NCBI GenBank assembly: GCA_022711665.1
Contig: JAKLEN010000002.1
Coordinates: 62,001-126,000, forward strand
Direction: 5' to 3'
DNA: 64,000 nucleotides
Source of the DNA: Acidobacteriota bacterium
Lineage (GTDB): Bacteria > Acidobacteriota > Aminicenantia > Aminicenantales > Saccharicenantaceae
Under the pieces are notes generated by a model. It ran no database searches. It saw nothing but the letters and a program-made list of their open reading frames with translations, and was not told the DNA's origin. The position numbers and the translations under genes are program-made. Positions 8,444 through 17,341 of this stretch are shown here, in pieces. Numbering within the stretch: position 1 is the first letter of the stretch; every line of letters starts with the position of its first letter.

Positions 8444-11374
8444 TCAATAGGCGAAGGAGGCGGGGCAGATCGTCTTGAACTCGCAGGCCGAGCAGCTGTG
8501 CCAGTCGGGCCTGGCCCGGAAATCGCCGGCCCTGATCCCGGCGGCCGCCTCGCGAATCTTCTCGGCTGCCCGGGCCATCTCCCTCGGCCCCTTCACGGCC
8601 CGGCCGACGATGTCGGACTCGAGGAAATGGAGCCGCGTCTCGAAGGGCGCCGTCGCCTCGGTCTTCAGGAAGGACAGGGCGTAGACGTCCATCTGGAGAC
8701 TCTCGGCGGCGGCCCGGTCGGCGTCCTTCTGCGAGGCGACCTCGGTCGTCTTGTAGTCGATGATGACCGCCCCGGCATCTTCGAAGTCGATGCGGTCGAA
8801 GCGGCCCGAGAAGCGCAGACCGCGCTCCTGCCAGCGAAAAGGCCGCTCCAGGAAGGCCGGCCGCCGGCCCGACTCTTCTTCGCGGCGGACGAACCGCCGC
8901 AGCGCCTTCTCCCCCGCCTCCTTACGCAGCTCCTCGTGCTCGCGGCTGAGGAAACCCTCGTTGACCCAGCCGGCCCGGTAATCCTCGAGAACGTCTTCGA
9001 TCCCGACCAACCGGCCGTGCAGCCGCTTCTTGAGAAAATTGTAAACGACGCCGTGGAGGACCCGGCCGAAGACGATGGCGTGGTGGGGCAGGATGGGCAC
9101 GCGCAGGTCGTGCCGGAACTTGTACTTGAGCGGGCAGAGGAGATAGTCCTCGACCCGGACATGGCTCAGCCGCAGGAGCCCGGACGGGCGGACCGCCGCC
9201 GGGGCCGCCGGCCGGCCCGCGGCCTGGGCGTAGCGGCGGATCTCCTCCAGCACCGAGGCCTTGAGCACGTCCTCGGGCATCTTGGGGATGTCCAGGGCCT
9301 CCAGGACGAAGGGGCTGACGCGCTTGAGCCGCCGCGTGCCATAGTCCCGGGCCCAGGTCATGTAGAGAGCCCGCTTGGCCCGGGTCATGGCCACGTAGAA
9401 CAGCCGCCGCTCCTCCTGGACGTAGTTCTCCCGCCCCGGCAGGGCCTCCTTGAGGGCGCCGTCGGGAACGGGGATGCGGTCGCGCCGCTCGCGGCCGGGG
9501 AAACGGTCCTCGATCAGCCCGACGAGGAAGACCGTTCCGAATTCGAGCCCCTTGGCCTTGTGGACGGTCAGGACGTTGACGGCGTCCTCGTCGAGCTCGG
9601 CCTCCGACGTGGCCGGGTTGTCGCCGACCTCAGCCAGCAGGTCGAGGTAGCGGGCGAAGGAGCGGAGGGAATCGTCCTCGACGAACTCGGCGAAGCCCTT
9701 GATCTTGTCGAAGAACAGGCGGACGTTCCTGACCCGGACTTCGGATTCCGGGGTCATCGGCTCGACCAGGGACTTGAGGTAGCCGGTCCGCTCCAGGAAG
9801 GCGTAGACGACCTCGCCGGCGCTCTTGGACCCGGCCAGCTCGGCGAAGACGCCGATATCGGCGAAGACGCGCCCGATCGTCCCGGCCGTGGCGGCCGCGA
9901 TCTCCACCGGGCTCGTCCCGCCGGCGACGGCCTTGAAGACGTCGTGCAGGGCCAGGTTCTTCTTCTCGGCGTGGCCGGCCAAACGGCTGAGGTCGTAGGC
10001 GTCGGCCCGGTAGACGTCCGACAGGGCCAGGTGGAAGAGGTCCCGGCTGTTCTCGAAGTCCGTCAGCGCCCGGATGAAGGCGACGATGACCTTGATCTCC
10101 TCCCGCTGGTAAAGGCCGCGGCTGCCGGAGAAGCGGTAGGGCACCTGCTTCATGTTGAGGGCCCGCAGGTACGGGTCGGCGTCGGCGTTGCGGCGGACGA
10201 GCACGGCCATGTCGCTCCAGCCCCGGCCCCGGCCCCGGATCTCGAGCAGGCGCTCGGCCACGGCGTCGGCCTCGTGGGCCTGGGTGTCGAACGACAGCAT
10301 GTGGATGCTCTTGCCCCGGCCGCGGGCGGCCGCCCGGAGCCGCTTGTCGACCCGGTCCTTGAACTCGAGCCGGTTCGGGTCATTGTGGCGGATGAGGCGG
10401 TAGGAGGCGTCGAGGATGGGCTGGGTCGAGCGGTAGTTGCGGGTCAGGACGATGCGCGCCGCGTCCGGGTAGGCGGCCTCGAAGCCGAGGATGTTGCTGA
10501 GCGAGGCGCCGCGGAAGCGGAAGATGCTCTGGTCGTCGTCGCCGACGACGGTCAGGTTCAGGTGCTCCGCGGCCAGCATCTTGATGAGCTCGAACTGGAC
10601 GTAATTGGTGTCCTGGAACTCGTCGACGAGGATGTAGCGGTAGCGGCGGCGGATCTCGTCGAGGACGGCGGGCCGGCGGCGCAGGAGATCGACGACGAGC
10701 GTCACCTGGTCCTCGAAGTCGATCAGCCCCCGCGCCTTCAGCAGGGCCTGGTAGGCGGCGAAGACCCGGGCGATCTCCAGGTGCTTGCGGGCCGTCTCCC
10801 GCGCCGGCTCGTCCGGGGCCGCGCGGCCGAGCTCCTCGGCGTAGCGGACGTAGTCCTCGGGCCGGACGTCCTCCTGCTTCAGCCGGCGGATGGCCTCCAG
10901 GACCTCCTGGATATGCCGCGTCGGCTGGCCCAGGGGCCGGTAATAGTCGAGCGGCAGCCGGAAGAGGTTCTCGCGGAAGAAGACCGCCTGGTCGACGTCG
11001 GCCAGGAGCCGGAAGTCAGGCGGATAGCCGGCGTCGAGGGCGTAATCGCGCAGGACCCGCTCGCCGAAGGAGTTGAACGTGCTGATCTCGGCGAAGGACG
11101 AGGTGTAGGGCACCAGGACGTCGACCCGGGCCTCCATCTCGCTGGCCGCCTTCTCGGTGAAGGTCACGGCCAGGATCTGGTCGGGGCGGACGGCCTTGGA
11201 GGCGATGAGGCGGGCGATGCGGTGGGTCAGGACCTTGGTCTTGCCCGTCCCGGCGCCGGCGACGATGAGGAGCGGCCCCTCGCCGTGCAACACGGCCCGG
11301 CGCTGGGCGGGGTTGAGGCCCTCGAGAAGGGCCCGTTCTTCCGGCAGTCGTCGCATCGTGGCCGGCCGGGGCAT
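8444..11374 (-). CDS. UvrD/PcrA-type superfamily 1A helicase fused to a C-terminal PD-(D/E)XK nuclease with Fe-S cysteines
   Basis: The 976-residue protein has Walker A AGAGTGKT (39-46), motif II VDEFQDTN, motif III GDDDQSIFRFRGA, motif IV-type TRNYRST, motif V VHKAKGLEF and motif VI YVAMTRAK, so it is a complete 3'-5' helicase. The C-terminal ~230 residues are a RecB-like nuclease: GRFDRID (857-863), then IIDYKT with D873 and K875. Cysteines C747 (LLCPLKYKF) and C961, C964, C970 fit the four-cysteine [4Fe-4S] staple of AddB/RecB-like nucleases. It is a probable DNA end-processing or repair enzyme. Its ATG follows directly after the stop of the FtsB-like gene; an alternative ATG is at 11356. 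Confidence 0.88.
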   Translation of the reverse strand: MPRPATMRRLPEERALLEGLNPAQRRAVLHGEGPLLIVAGAGTGKTKVLTHRIARLIASKAVRPDQILAVTFTEKAASEMEARVDVLVPYTSSFAEISTFNSFGERVLRDYALDAGYPPDFRLLADVDQAVFFRENLFRLPLDYYRPLGQPTRHIQEVLEAIRRLKQEDVRPEDYVRYAEELGRAAPDEPARETARKHLEIARVFAAYQALLKARGLIDFEDQVTLVVDLLRRRPAVLDEIRRRYRYILVDEFQDTNYVQFELIKMLAAEHLNLTVVGDDDQSIFRFRGASLSNILGFEAAYPDAARIVLTRNYRSTQPILDASYRLIRHNDPNRLEFKDRVDKRLRAAARGRGKSIHMLSFDTQAHEADAVAERLLEIRGRGRGWSDMAVLVRRNADADPYLRALNMKQVPYRFSGSRGLYQREEIKVIVAFIRALTDFENSRDLFHLALSDVYRADAYDLSRLAGHAEKKNLALHDVFKAVAGGTSPVEIAAATAGTIGRVFADIGVFAELAGSKSAGEVVYAFLERTGYLKSLVEPMTPESEVRVRNVRLFFDKIKGFAEFVEDDSLRSFARYLDLLAEVGDNPATSEAELDEDAVNVLTVHKAKGLEFGTVFLVGLIEDRFPGRERRDRIPVPDGALKEALPGRENYVQEERRLFYVAMTRAKRALYMTWARDYGTRRLKRVSPFVLEALDIPKMPEDVLKASVLEEIRRYAQAAGRPAAPAAVRPSGLLRLSHVRVEDYLLCPLKYKFRHDLRVPILPHHAIVFGRVLHGVVYNFLKKRLHGRLVGIEDVLEDYRAGWVNEGFLSREHEELRKEAGEKALRRFVRREEESGRRPAFLERPFRWQERGLRFSGRFDRIDFEDAGAVIIDYKTTEVASQKDADRAAAESLQMDVYALSFLKTEATAPFETRLHFLESDIVGRAVKGPREMARAAEKIREAAAGIRAGDFRARPDWHSCSACEFKTICPASFAY

Positions 11375-11668
11375 CTATTTCGTCGGGGCGGGAGGGGCCG
11401 GATCGACGACGACCTTTTCGCCCGGCGCGGCCAGCCCGAGCTTCTCCCGGGCGGGCTTCTCGACGGCCCGCGGATCGCTCTCGAGCCGGCGGATCTCCGC
11501 CTCGAGGCGGTCCCTCTCGGCTTCCAGGGCCCTGATCCGTTCCGCGCGGGCGGCCAGGGTCCGCCGGGACCGGCCGAGCTCCATGACGCCCTTCTTGCCG
11601 AACAGGGCGGTGAAGACCATGATCAGGAGGACGCAGACGCCCCCGAGGATGAGGATCTTCTTCTTCAC
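11375..11668 (-). CDS. FtsB/DivIC-like septum-formation initiator protein
   Basis: The 97-residue bitopic protein has a short basic N-terminus (KKK), one transmembrane helix (ILILGGVCVLLIMVFTALF), and then a coiled coil (RTLAARAERIRALEAERDRLEAEIRRLESD) ending in the KPAREKLGLAAPGEKV stretch typical of DivIC/FtsB. These proteins join FtsL and FtsQ in the divisome. GTG at 11668 overlaps the phosphohexomutase stop by 4 bp (GTGA). The stop directly abuts the helicase ATG, giving a three-gene translationally coupled run. Confidence 0.8.
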   Translation of the reverse strand: MKKKILILGGVCVLLIMVFTALFGKKGVMELGRSRRTLAARAERIRALEAERDRLEAEIRRLESDPRAVEKPAREKLGLAAPGEKVVVDPAPPAPTK

Positions 11669-13068
11669 CGGACCGCCTCGATCCCCTTCTTCAGGATGGA
11701 CTCGACCTCTTCCGCCGTCTCGGCCTCGGCGTAGCAGCGGATGAGGGGCTCGGTCCCCGACACGCGGACGACGACCCAGCGGCCTTCTCCGAAATCGAGC
11801 CGGAGCCCGTCGAGCGTGTCCGCGGACTCGACCTTGCGCCGGCCCAGCTTGGCCGGAGGAGCCTGAACCAGAGCCTTGAGCTTCTTGACCCGTTCCGGGG
11901 TTAGGGCCAGGGTCCTCTGGCCGCCGGTCAGCGGGCCGTAATCCCTGAACAGCTCCTGGCGCAGGTCCCCCAGGCCGCGGCCGGTCACGGCGATCATCTC
12001 GGCCACCAGCAGCCCGGCGAAGATGCCGTCCTTCTCGGGCAGGTGGTCCTTGACGGCGATGCAGGCGCTCTCCTCGCCGCCGAACATGATCCGGCCCTTG
12101 AGGTAGAGGTCGGCCATGTACTTGAAGCCGACCTTCGTCTCGGTCAGGGGCAGGTCGTGGCGGCCGGCGATGCGGTCGAGGAGATGGGTTGTCGTGAAAG
12201 ACCTGGCGACGCCGCCGCGCCAGCCCTTGCCCTCGACGAGATAGCGGAGGAGCAGCGCCAGGATGACGTTCGGGTGAACGAATGCCCCCTTCTCGTCGAC
12301 GATGCCGAAGCGGTCGCCGTCCGCGTCGGTGGCCAGGCCGAGGCGGCAGCCGGTGGCGACGACGTGGGCCTTGAGCTCGGCCAGGTTCTCCTCGGTGCAG
12401 GACGGGCTGACGCCGCCGAAATAGGGATCGACGTAGCCATGGAGGCCTTCGACCTCGATCCCGTTCTCCTCGAGGATCTCGTCCAGGTACTCCCGGCTGG
12501 TGCCGTAGAGCGGATCGGCGGCCACCTTGAGACCGGCCCGGCGGATGGCGTCGAAGTCGATGCGGTCCTGGAGGTGGGCCAGGTAGTCCGCCTGGAGGTC
12601 GATGCGGGTGACATCGGCGTCGAGGAGATGGGTCGTCAGCCTGGAGAAGCCGGGCATCAGCCGGCGGACCTCCTCCTCGATGGCCTCCGTCACCTCGGGC
12701 AGGGCCGGGGCGCCGGTGGCCGCGTTGAACTTGAGGCCGTTGTACCGCGGCGGGTTGAACGAGGCGGTGAAGTTGATCCCGCCCTGGCAATTCCGCCTGA
12801 TGATCTGGCAAGCCAGGGCCTGAGACGGCGCGTCGCGGTCGGCCAGGAGGACCCCGATGCCGTTGCGGGCCAGCAGCTTGGCCGCCTCGAGGGCGTAGCG
12901 GTCCGACAGGAACCGGGTATCGTATCCGACGACGACGGCGATGGGCGCTTCGCCGTACTTGGCCTTGAGGTAGTTGGCGGCGGCCTGGATGACGACGCGG
13001 ACGTTGGCGAAGGTGAATTCCTCGCCCATCACGCCGCGCCAGCCCGAGGTCCCGAATCGGATCATCAT
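11665..13068 (-). CDS. Phosphoglucomutase/phosphomannomutase (alpha-D-phosphohexomutase family)
   Basis: The 467-residue protein has the four domains of the family. It starts IRFGTSGWRG; the phosphoserine loop reads TASFNPPRYNG rather than the usual TASHNP. The metal loop is DADGDRFG, the sugar loop GGEES, and the C-terminal phosphate-binding loop RVSGTEPLIR. It interconverts hexose 1- and 6-phosphates for cell-wall or polysaccharide precursors; glucose versus mannose versus glucosamine cannot be decided. The S, D-x-D-x-D and GEES residues are intact, so it is probably active. The start could be either of two adjacent ATGs (13068 or 13065); no clear ribosome site is present. Confidence 0.88.
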   Translation of the reverse strand: MMIRFGTSGWRGVMGEEFTFANVRVVIQAAANYLKAKYGEAPIAVVVGYDTRFLSDRYALEAAKLLARNGIGVLLADRDAPSQALACQIIRRNCQGGINFTASFNPPRYNGLKFNAATGAPALPEVTEAIEEEVRRLMPGFSRLTTHLLDADVTRIDLQADYLAHLQDRIDFDAIRRAGLKVAADPLYGTSREYLDEILEENGIEVEGLHGYVDPYFGGVSPSCTEENLAELKAHVVATGCRLGLATDADGDRFGIVDEKGAFVHPNVILALLLRYLVEGKGWRGGVARSFTTTHLLDRIAGRHDLPLTETKVGFKYMADLYLKGRIMFGGEESACIAVKDHLPEKDGIFAGLLVAEMIAVTGRGLGDLRQELFRDYGPLTGGQRTLALTPERVKKLKALVQAPPAKLGRRKVESADTLDGLRLDFGEGRWVVVRVSGTEPLIRCYAEAETAEEVESILKKGIEAVR

Positions 13069-13128
13069 TGCCAGAAAATTAGCACAGACTCCCCTCAAAA
13101 GCAACGCGCTTCGCCGCCCGGGCGGATC

Positions 13129-13905
13129 TCAATTTTTCCTCAAGATCTCGCCGGTCATGGGGACGAAGCGGACGTCGAGGATGCGCTCGACGCGGGGCCG
13201 GCCGTCCTTTTTCGTGATCACGGTCAGCCGCTGGAAGGTCGCCGGATCGCCGAGCGGCATGACCAGCCGGCCGCCCTCGGCCAGCTGGGCAAAGAGGGCC
13301 GGCGGCACTTCCGCGGCGGCGGCGGTGACCATGACGGCGTCGAAGGGCGCCTCGTCCGGCCAGCCGAAGAAGCCGTCGCCGGCCCGGACGCGGACGTTGG
13401 CGAAGCCCAGCCGCTCGAGGAGGGCCGCCGCCCGGCCGGCCAGGCCGGCGTTGATCTCGATGGTGAAGACGCTCGCGGCCAGCCGGCCGAGCACCGCCGC
13501 CTGGTACCCCGAACCGGTCCCGATCTCGAGCACCTTTTCCCGGCCGCGAAGCCTCAGGCACTCGGTCATGAAGGCGACGATATAGGGCTGGGAGATGGTC
13601 TGCCCCTCCCCGATCGGCAGGGGGCCGTCTTCGTAGGCCCGGCCGGCCAGGCCGGCGGGCACGAAGAGGTGGCGGGGGATCTCGGCCATGACGGCCAGGA
13701 CGCGGGCGTCGCGGACGCCGCGGGCCGCGATCTGGTCGGCCACCATGGCCTTCCTGCGGGCCGAGAAGTCGGTCTCCGTCTGGGCCAGGCCGGCCGCGGC
13801 CAGCGCCAGGCCCAGGAATATCACCGCCGGCGGTGACACCCGGTTAGGATGGAGGGGAGGCCGGTCCCTCCCATGCGAGCCCCCCTCGCCGGACGAGCCC
13901 TTCAT
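13129..13905 (-). CDS. pcm: Protein-L-isoaspartate O-methyltransferase with N-terminal export signal
   Basis: The 258-residue protein carries family motifs VMAEIPRHLFVP, IGEGQTISQPYIVA, the SAM loop VLEIGTGSGYQAAVL and MVTAAAAEVPPAL. It repairs isoaspartyl residues by methylation. Unlike cytosolic Pcm, it begins with ~20 polar residues and a hydrophobic segment (PPAVIFLGLALAAAGLAQ), which suggests export to the periplasm or membrane anchoring. ATG 13905 has GGAGGG seven bases upstream; a GTG at 13839 would leave just the signal peptide. It is divergent from coaD. Confidence 0.88.
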   Translation of the reverse strand: MKGSSGEGGSHGRDRPPLHPNRVSPPAVIFLGLALAAAGLAQTETDFSARRKAMVADQIAARGVRDARVLAVMAEIPRHLFVPAGLAGRAYEDGPLPIGEGQTISQPYIVAFMTECLRLRGREKVLEIGTGSGYQAAVLGRLAASVFTIEINAGLAGRAAALLERLGFANVRVRAGDGFFGWPDEAPFDAVMVTAAAAEVPPALFAQLAEGGRLVMPLGDPATFQRLTVITKKDGRPRVERILDVRFVPMTGEILRKN

Positions 13906-13991
13906 CGACGCGCCCTCCGCCCCCGATTATGGCACATCCCGGGCCCCTCCGCCAAGCCCCCCCGGCGGGCCGTTCCTGCCCATGATTTTCG

Positions 13992-14020
13992 TTGACAATC
14001 GCCTGATTTCATGATATTTG
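13992..14020 (+). promoter_or_regulatory. Promoter of coaD-pil operon
   Basis: A perfect TTGACA (13992-13997) is followed after 17 bases by an extended -10 of form TGaTATTTG (14012-14020). The -10 hexamer itself is weak, but the TG extension and AT-rich context support it. The coaD ATG is at 14059. Confidence 0.55.
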
Positions 14021-14058
14021 GATAAGCAAATCGGTTGTGGAACTAACTGGGAGTCGAG

Positions 14059-14565
14059 ATGCCGGAAACCAGCGCTATTTATCCCGGATCTTTCGACCCC
14101 ATCACCAACGGGCATGTGGACATCATCGAGCGGGGTCTCAGGGTCTTCGACCGGGTGGTCGTGGCCGTCCTGAAAAACCCCAAAAAACGCCCTCTCTTCA
14201 CGACTAAAGAAAGGGTAAGAATGATCCACGAGATTTTCGCCTCAAGGAGCGAGGTCGAGGTCCGGGCCTTCGATGGCCTGCTCGTCGATTTCGCCCGGTC
14301 CCAGGGGACGGGTGTGGTCATCCGGGGCCTCCGGGCCGTCTCGGACTTCGAGTACGAGTTCCAGATGGCCCTGATGAACCACAGCCTGGCGCCGGACATT
14401 GAGACATTCTTCATGATGCCGAGCGTCGACTATACGTTCCTCAGCTCGAGCATGGTCCGCGAGATCGCCGAGCTCGGCGGTCCGATCGAAGGCCTCGTTC
14501 CCGGCCCCGTGGCCCGCAAGCTCCGGGACCGCATCCGCGGCGCGAAAAAGGTCCAAATCCCATAA
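14059..14565 (+). CDS. coaD: Pantetheine-phosphate adenylyltransferase
   Basis: The 168-residue protein catalyses the fourth step of coenzyme A synthesis (4'-phosphopantetheine + ATP to dephospho-CoA). The nucleotidyltransferase motif is PGSFDPITNGH near residues 9-19, followed by IRGLRAVSDFEYE and the C-terminal SSSMVREIAELGG. Length and motifs are fully typical. It is followed after 12 bases by pilM, so it probably shares its transcript with the pilus genes. CoaBC, another enzyme of the pathway, is encoded at 23418-24620. Confidence 0.95.
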   Translation: MPETSAIYPGSFDPITNGHVDIIERGLRVFDRVVVAVLKNPKKRPLFTTKERVRMIHEIFASRSEVEVRAFDGLLVDFARSQGTGVVIRGLRAVSDFEYEFQMALMNHSLAPDIETFFMMPSVDYTFLSSSMVREIAELGGPIEGLVPGPVARKLRDRIRGAKKVQIP

Positions 14566-14577
14566 AGGCAGGCAAAC

Positions 14578-15657
14578 ATGTTCGGACTCTCTCGGGAAAA
14601 AAGCGTTGTCGGGCTGGACATCGGCTCTTATTCCGTCAAGGCCGTCGAGCTCCGGCCCCGGAAGAAGGGCGGTGAGGAGGCCTACGACCTGGTCAAGATC
14701 GGCTACGAGCCCCTGCCCCATGACGCCATCGTCGAGGGCACGATCATCGATTCGTCGGCGGTCGTCGAGACCATCCGCCTGGTCTTCGAGGAGAACAAGT
14801 TCTCGACCAGGGACGTGGCCATCTCCATCTCCGGCAACTCGGTCATCATCAAGAAGATCTCCCTGCCGGTCATGGAGAAGCAGGAGCTGGCCGAGAGCAT
14901 CATCTGGGAGGCCAAGCACAACATCCCCTACCCCTACGAGGAGACGAACGTCGATTACGCCATCCTCAAGCCGTCGCGGGCCACCGACGAGAAGAACCTC
15001 GACATCCTGCTGGTGGCCGCCAAGAAGGACAAGATCGCCAACTACAGCAACGTCATCGCCCAGGCCCGGAAGAACCTCCAGAGCATCGAAGTCGACGTCT
15101 TCGCCCTCCAGAACGTCCTGGAGGTCTGCTATCCCGAGAGCTTCTCGTCCAAGACCATCGCCCTGATCAACATCGGGGCCAACATCACCAACGTCGTCAT
15201 CGTCGAGCACGGCATGCCGCAGCTGTTCCGCGACCTGTCCCTCGGCGGGTTCTTCTTCACCGAGAACATCCGCAAGGAGCTCAGCATCTCCTTCGAGGAG
15301 GCCGAGAAGCTCCTCAAGGGCATCCCCGGCAAGGCCGCGGCCCCGGACCAGTTCGCGACGCTCCTGTCGATGAACGTCCGCGACCTCCTCGACGAGATCG
15401 AGAAGACCTTCTCCTTCTACGAGGCCTCGGAGAAGCGGGAACGGAAGATCGAGCAGATCATCCTCAGCGGCGGGCTGGCCAACGTCCAGAACATGGTCAG
15501 CGCCTTCGAGACCAAGTTCCGGATCAAGACCGAGATCCTCAATCCCTTCCGCAATATCCGGGTCGATGACAAGAAGTTCGACGCGGTCTACTTCACCGAC
15601 ATGGCGCCGATCTTCGGTGTCGCCGTCGGCTTGGCAACCCGAAAGGTGGAGAAGTAA
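14578..15657 (+). CDS. pilM: Type IV pilus assembly protein PilM
   Basis: This 359-residue actin-like ATPase-fold protein starts MFGLSREKSVVGLDIGSYSVKAVEL; the GLDIGSYSVK loop is the phosphate-1 motif of PilM. INIGANITNVVIVE and ILSGGLANVQN are further ASKHA-fold loops. PilM sits in the cytoplasm and binds the N-terminal tail of PilN, forming the inner-membrane alignment complex. It is the first gene of pilMNOPQ, with two bases before pilN. Confidence 0.93.
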   Translation: MFGLSREKSVVGLDIGSYSVKAVELRPRKKGGEEAYDLVKIGYEPLPHDAIVEGTIIDSSAVVETIRLVFEENKFSTRDVAISISGNSVIIKKISLPVMEKQELAESIIWEAKHNIPYPYEETNVDYAILKPSRATDEKNLDILLVAAKKDKIANYSNVIAQARKNLQSIEVDVFALQNVLEVCYPESFSSKTIALINIGANITNVVIVEHGMPQLFRDLSLGGFFFTENIRKELSISFEEAEKLLKGIPGKAAAPDQFATLLSMNVRDLLDEIEKTFSFYEASEKRERKIEQIILSGGLANVQNMVSAFETKFRIKTEILNPFRNIRVDDKKFDAVYFTDMAPIFGVAVGLATRKVEK

Positions 15658-15659
15658 CC

Positions 15660-16310
15660 ATGATACGGATCAACCTGCTCAAGCCGGAAACGAAGGACAA
15701 GGAACCGGTCCTCGCCCCGGGCGCCATCGAGGAGGGCGGCAAGGCGGGTCCGAAGGGCCCGAACGTCGGCAACCTGATCTTCCTGGCCCTGGTCATCGCC
15801 CTGGGGGCCGGCTATTTCTTCCAGAAGAAGGCCATGGACCAGGAGCGGAACCTTCTGGCCGCGGCCCGGCAGGAGAAAGCCAAGCTCCAGTATGTCGAGG
15901 CCAAGCTCGAGGAGCAGCGCGCGGTCCGGGAGTCGCTCGACCGCAAGATCACCCTCATCGAGAACCTCAACGCCCAGCGCGACCTGGCCCCCCGTCTCAT
16001 GGACGAGATCAGCCGCCGGCTGCCGGACTGGGTCTGGCTGACCGAGGTCGTCTATGACGCCAAGGGCATCTCGATCAAGGGCCGGGCCCTGTCCAACAAC
16101 CTCATCGCCGACTACATCGGCGGGCTCGAGGCCAGCCCCCAGATCATGAACGTCAACCTCATCGCCTCGACGCAGAAGACCCTCCAGGGCGACCAGTACC
16201 TGGAATTCCAGTTGCGGGCCGTCATCGAGCGCAAGCCCGAGCCCGTCCCGCCGCCCGGCACGGCCGCGCCTGGGGCGAAGCCGGCCGCCACGAAAGGGGT
16301 GCAGAAATGA
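15660..16310 (+). CDS. pilN: Type IV pilus assembly protein PilN
   Basis: The 216-residue bitopic protein begins MIRINLLKPE, the conserved PilN tail that docks into PilM. A transmembrane helix follows at about 42-58 (NLIFLALVIALGAGYFF), then a coiled coil and a ferredoxin-like periplasmic domain. The tail is rich in P, A, K. Together with PilO it forms the periplasmic collar of the pilus alignment complex. Its stop overlaps the pilO start by 4 bp. Confidence 0.9.
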   Translation: MIRINLLKPETKDKEPVLAPGAIEEGGKAGPKGPNVGNLIFLALVIALGAGYFFQKKAMDQERNLLAAARQEKAKLQYVEAKLEEQRAVRESLDRKITLIENLNAQRDLAPRLMDEISRRLPDWVWLTEVVYDAKGISIKGRALSNNLIADYIGGLEASPQIMNVNLIASTQKTLQGDQYLEFQLRAVIERKPEPVPPPGTAAPGAKPAATKGVQK

Positions 16311-16891
16311 AGAACTGGCCCTGGTACGGATACCTGGTCTTCGCCATCTTCATCTTCGCGCTGGCCTTCCTGTTCTACTTCAAGCCCCAGGACGCCAAGC
16401 TCAAGGTCCTGAAGGCCGACCGGGTCAAGGTCGAGCAGGAGGTCCAGAACCTGAAACAGAAGAAGAGAGAGCTGGACAAGATCGAGGCCGATATCGCCGC
16501 CATGACGGCCAAGCTCAAGACCCTGGAGGTCAACATCCCCCAGCGGAAAGAGACGGCCGACATCCTGCGGCAGATCCAGGCCCTGGCCTACGACTCGCGG
16601 CTGGACATCCTTCGCTTCGCTCCGGGCCAGGAGATCAACAAGGACTTCTACGCCGAGTGGCCCATCCCCATCCAGGTCTCCGGGAACTACCACAGCCTGG
16701 GGCTGTTCTTCGACAAGCTTAGCAAGTTCGCCCGGGTCTTCACCATCGAGAACTTCACCATCAAGGTCCTGCCCCGTCAGACGGAGCTGAACACGGTTTC
16801 CGCCAACTGGACGGCCAAGACCTACTTCTTCGCCGAGCCGGCGGCGGCCGCCGCGCCGGCTAAAAAGAAAGCAGCGAGGCCCAAGCGATGA
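16307..16891 (+). CDS. pilO: Type IV pilus assembly protein PilO
   Basis: The 194-residue protein has a short cytoplasmic N-terminus, a transmembrane helix (YLVFAIFIFALAFLFYF), a coiled coil (about 30-75) and a periplasmic ferredoxin-like domain containing VSGNYHSLGLFFDKLSKF, typical of PilO. It heterodimerises with PilN. It is translationally coupled by 4-bp overlaps at both ends. Confidence 0.9.
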   Translation: MKNWPWYGYLVFAIFIFALAFLFYFKPQDAKLKVLKADRVKVEQEVQNLKQKKRELDKIEADIAAMTAKLKTLEVNIPQRKETADILRQIQALAYDSRLDILRFAPGQEINKDFYAEWPIPIQVSGNYHSLGLFFDKLSKFARVFTIENFTIKVLPRQTELNTVSANWTAKTYFFAEPAAAAAPAKKKAARPKR

Positions 16892-17340
16892 GAAAAGCCG
16901 CCATCCTTCTTCTCGGCATCGTGTGCGCGGGCCTGGTCCCGCTCCTGGCCCAGGAGACGGCCCAGACCGAGCCCCCGTCCGCGACCGTGCCGGCCCTGAC
17001 CGTCCAGACGGGCTTCACCTACAGCCCGGAGGGCCGCCGGGACCCGTTCAAGGACCTCCTGGCCGGGCGGGACATCCGCGAAAAGAACGCCGTCGGCGAG
17101 GAGCAGTTCTTCATCGACGACCTTATCCTGTTCGGCATCGTCAAGACCAAGAACGTCTTCACCGCCCTGATCGGCCAGCCCCAGGGCTTTCCCATGTTCG
17201 CCAAGGTCGGCGATCGCTTCGCCGACGGCTACGTCCTGTCCATCACCGAAACGCAAGTGGTCCTGCGGAAGACCCACGAGCGGGGGATACCCCTCATGAG
17301 GCCGCGAGACGTCATCAAGGAAATCACGGAGGAGCTGTAA
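16888..17340 (+). CDS. pilP: Type IV pilus assembly protein PilP
   Basis: The 150-residue exported protein has a signal segment (AAILLLGIVCAGLVPLLAQ) without a convincing lipobox, although PilP is a lipoprotein in some species. The core YSPEGRRDPFKDLL followed by a beta-rich HR domain (FGIVKTKNVFTALIGQPQG..., VGDRFADGYVLSI) is diagnostic. It links PilNO to the secretin PilQ. It is one base from pilQ. Confidence 0.88.
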   Translation: MRKAAILLLGIVCAGLVPLLAQETAQTEPPSATVPALTVQTGFTYSPEGRRDPFKDLLAGRDIREKNAVGEEQFFIDDLILFGIVKTKNVFTALIGQPQGFPMFAKVGDRFADGYVLSITETQVVLRKTHERGIPLMRPRDVIKEITEEL

Positions 17341-17341
17341 C

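Noticed and set aside
6566-11734. Very long open frame (over 1700 codons) on the plus strand across sppA and the helicase
   Set aside because: It is antisense or out of frame to well-supported genes, is Arg/Gly/Pro-rich with no domain, and results from the lack of A/T-rich stop codons in GC-rich DNA.
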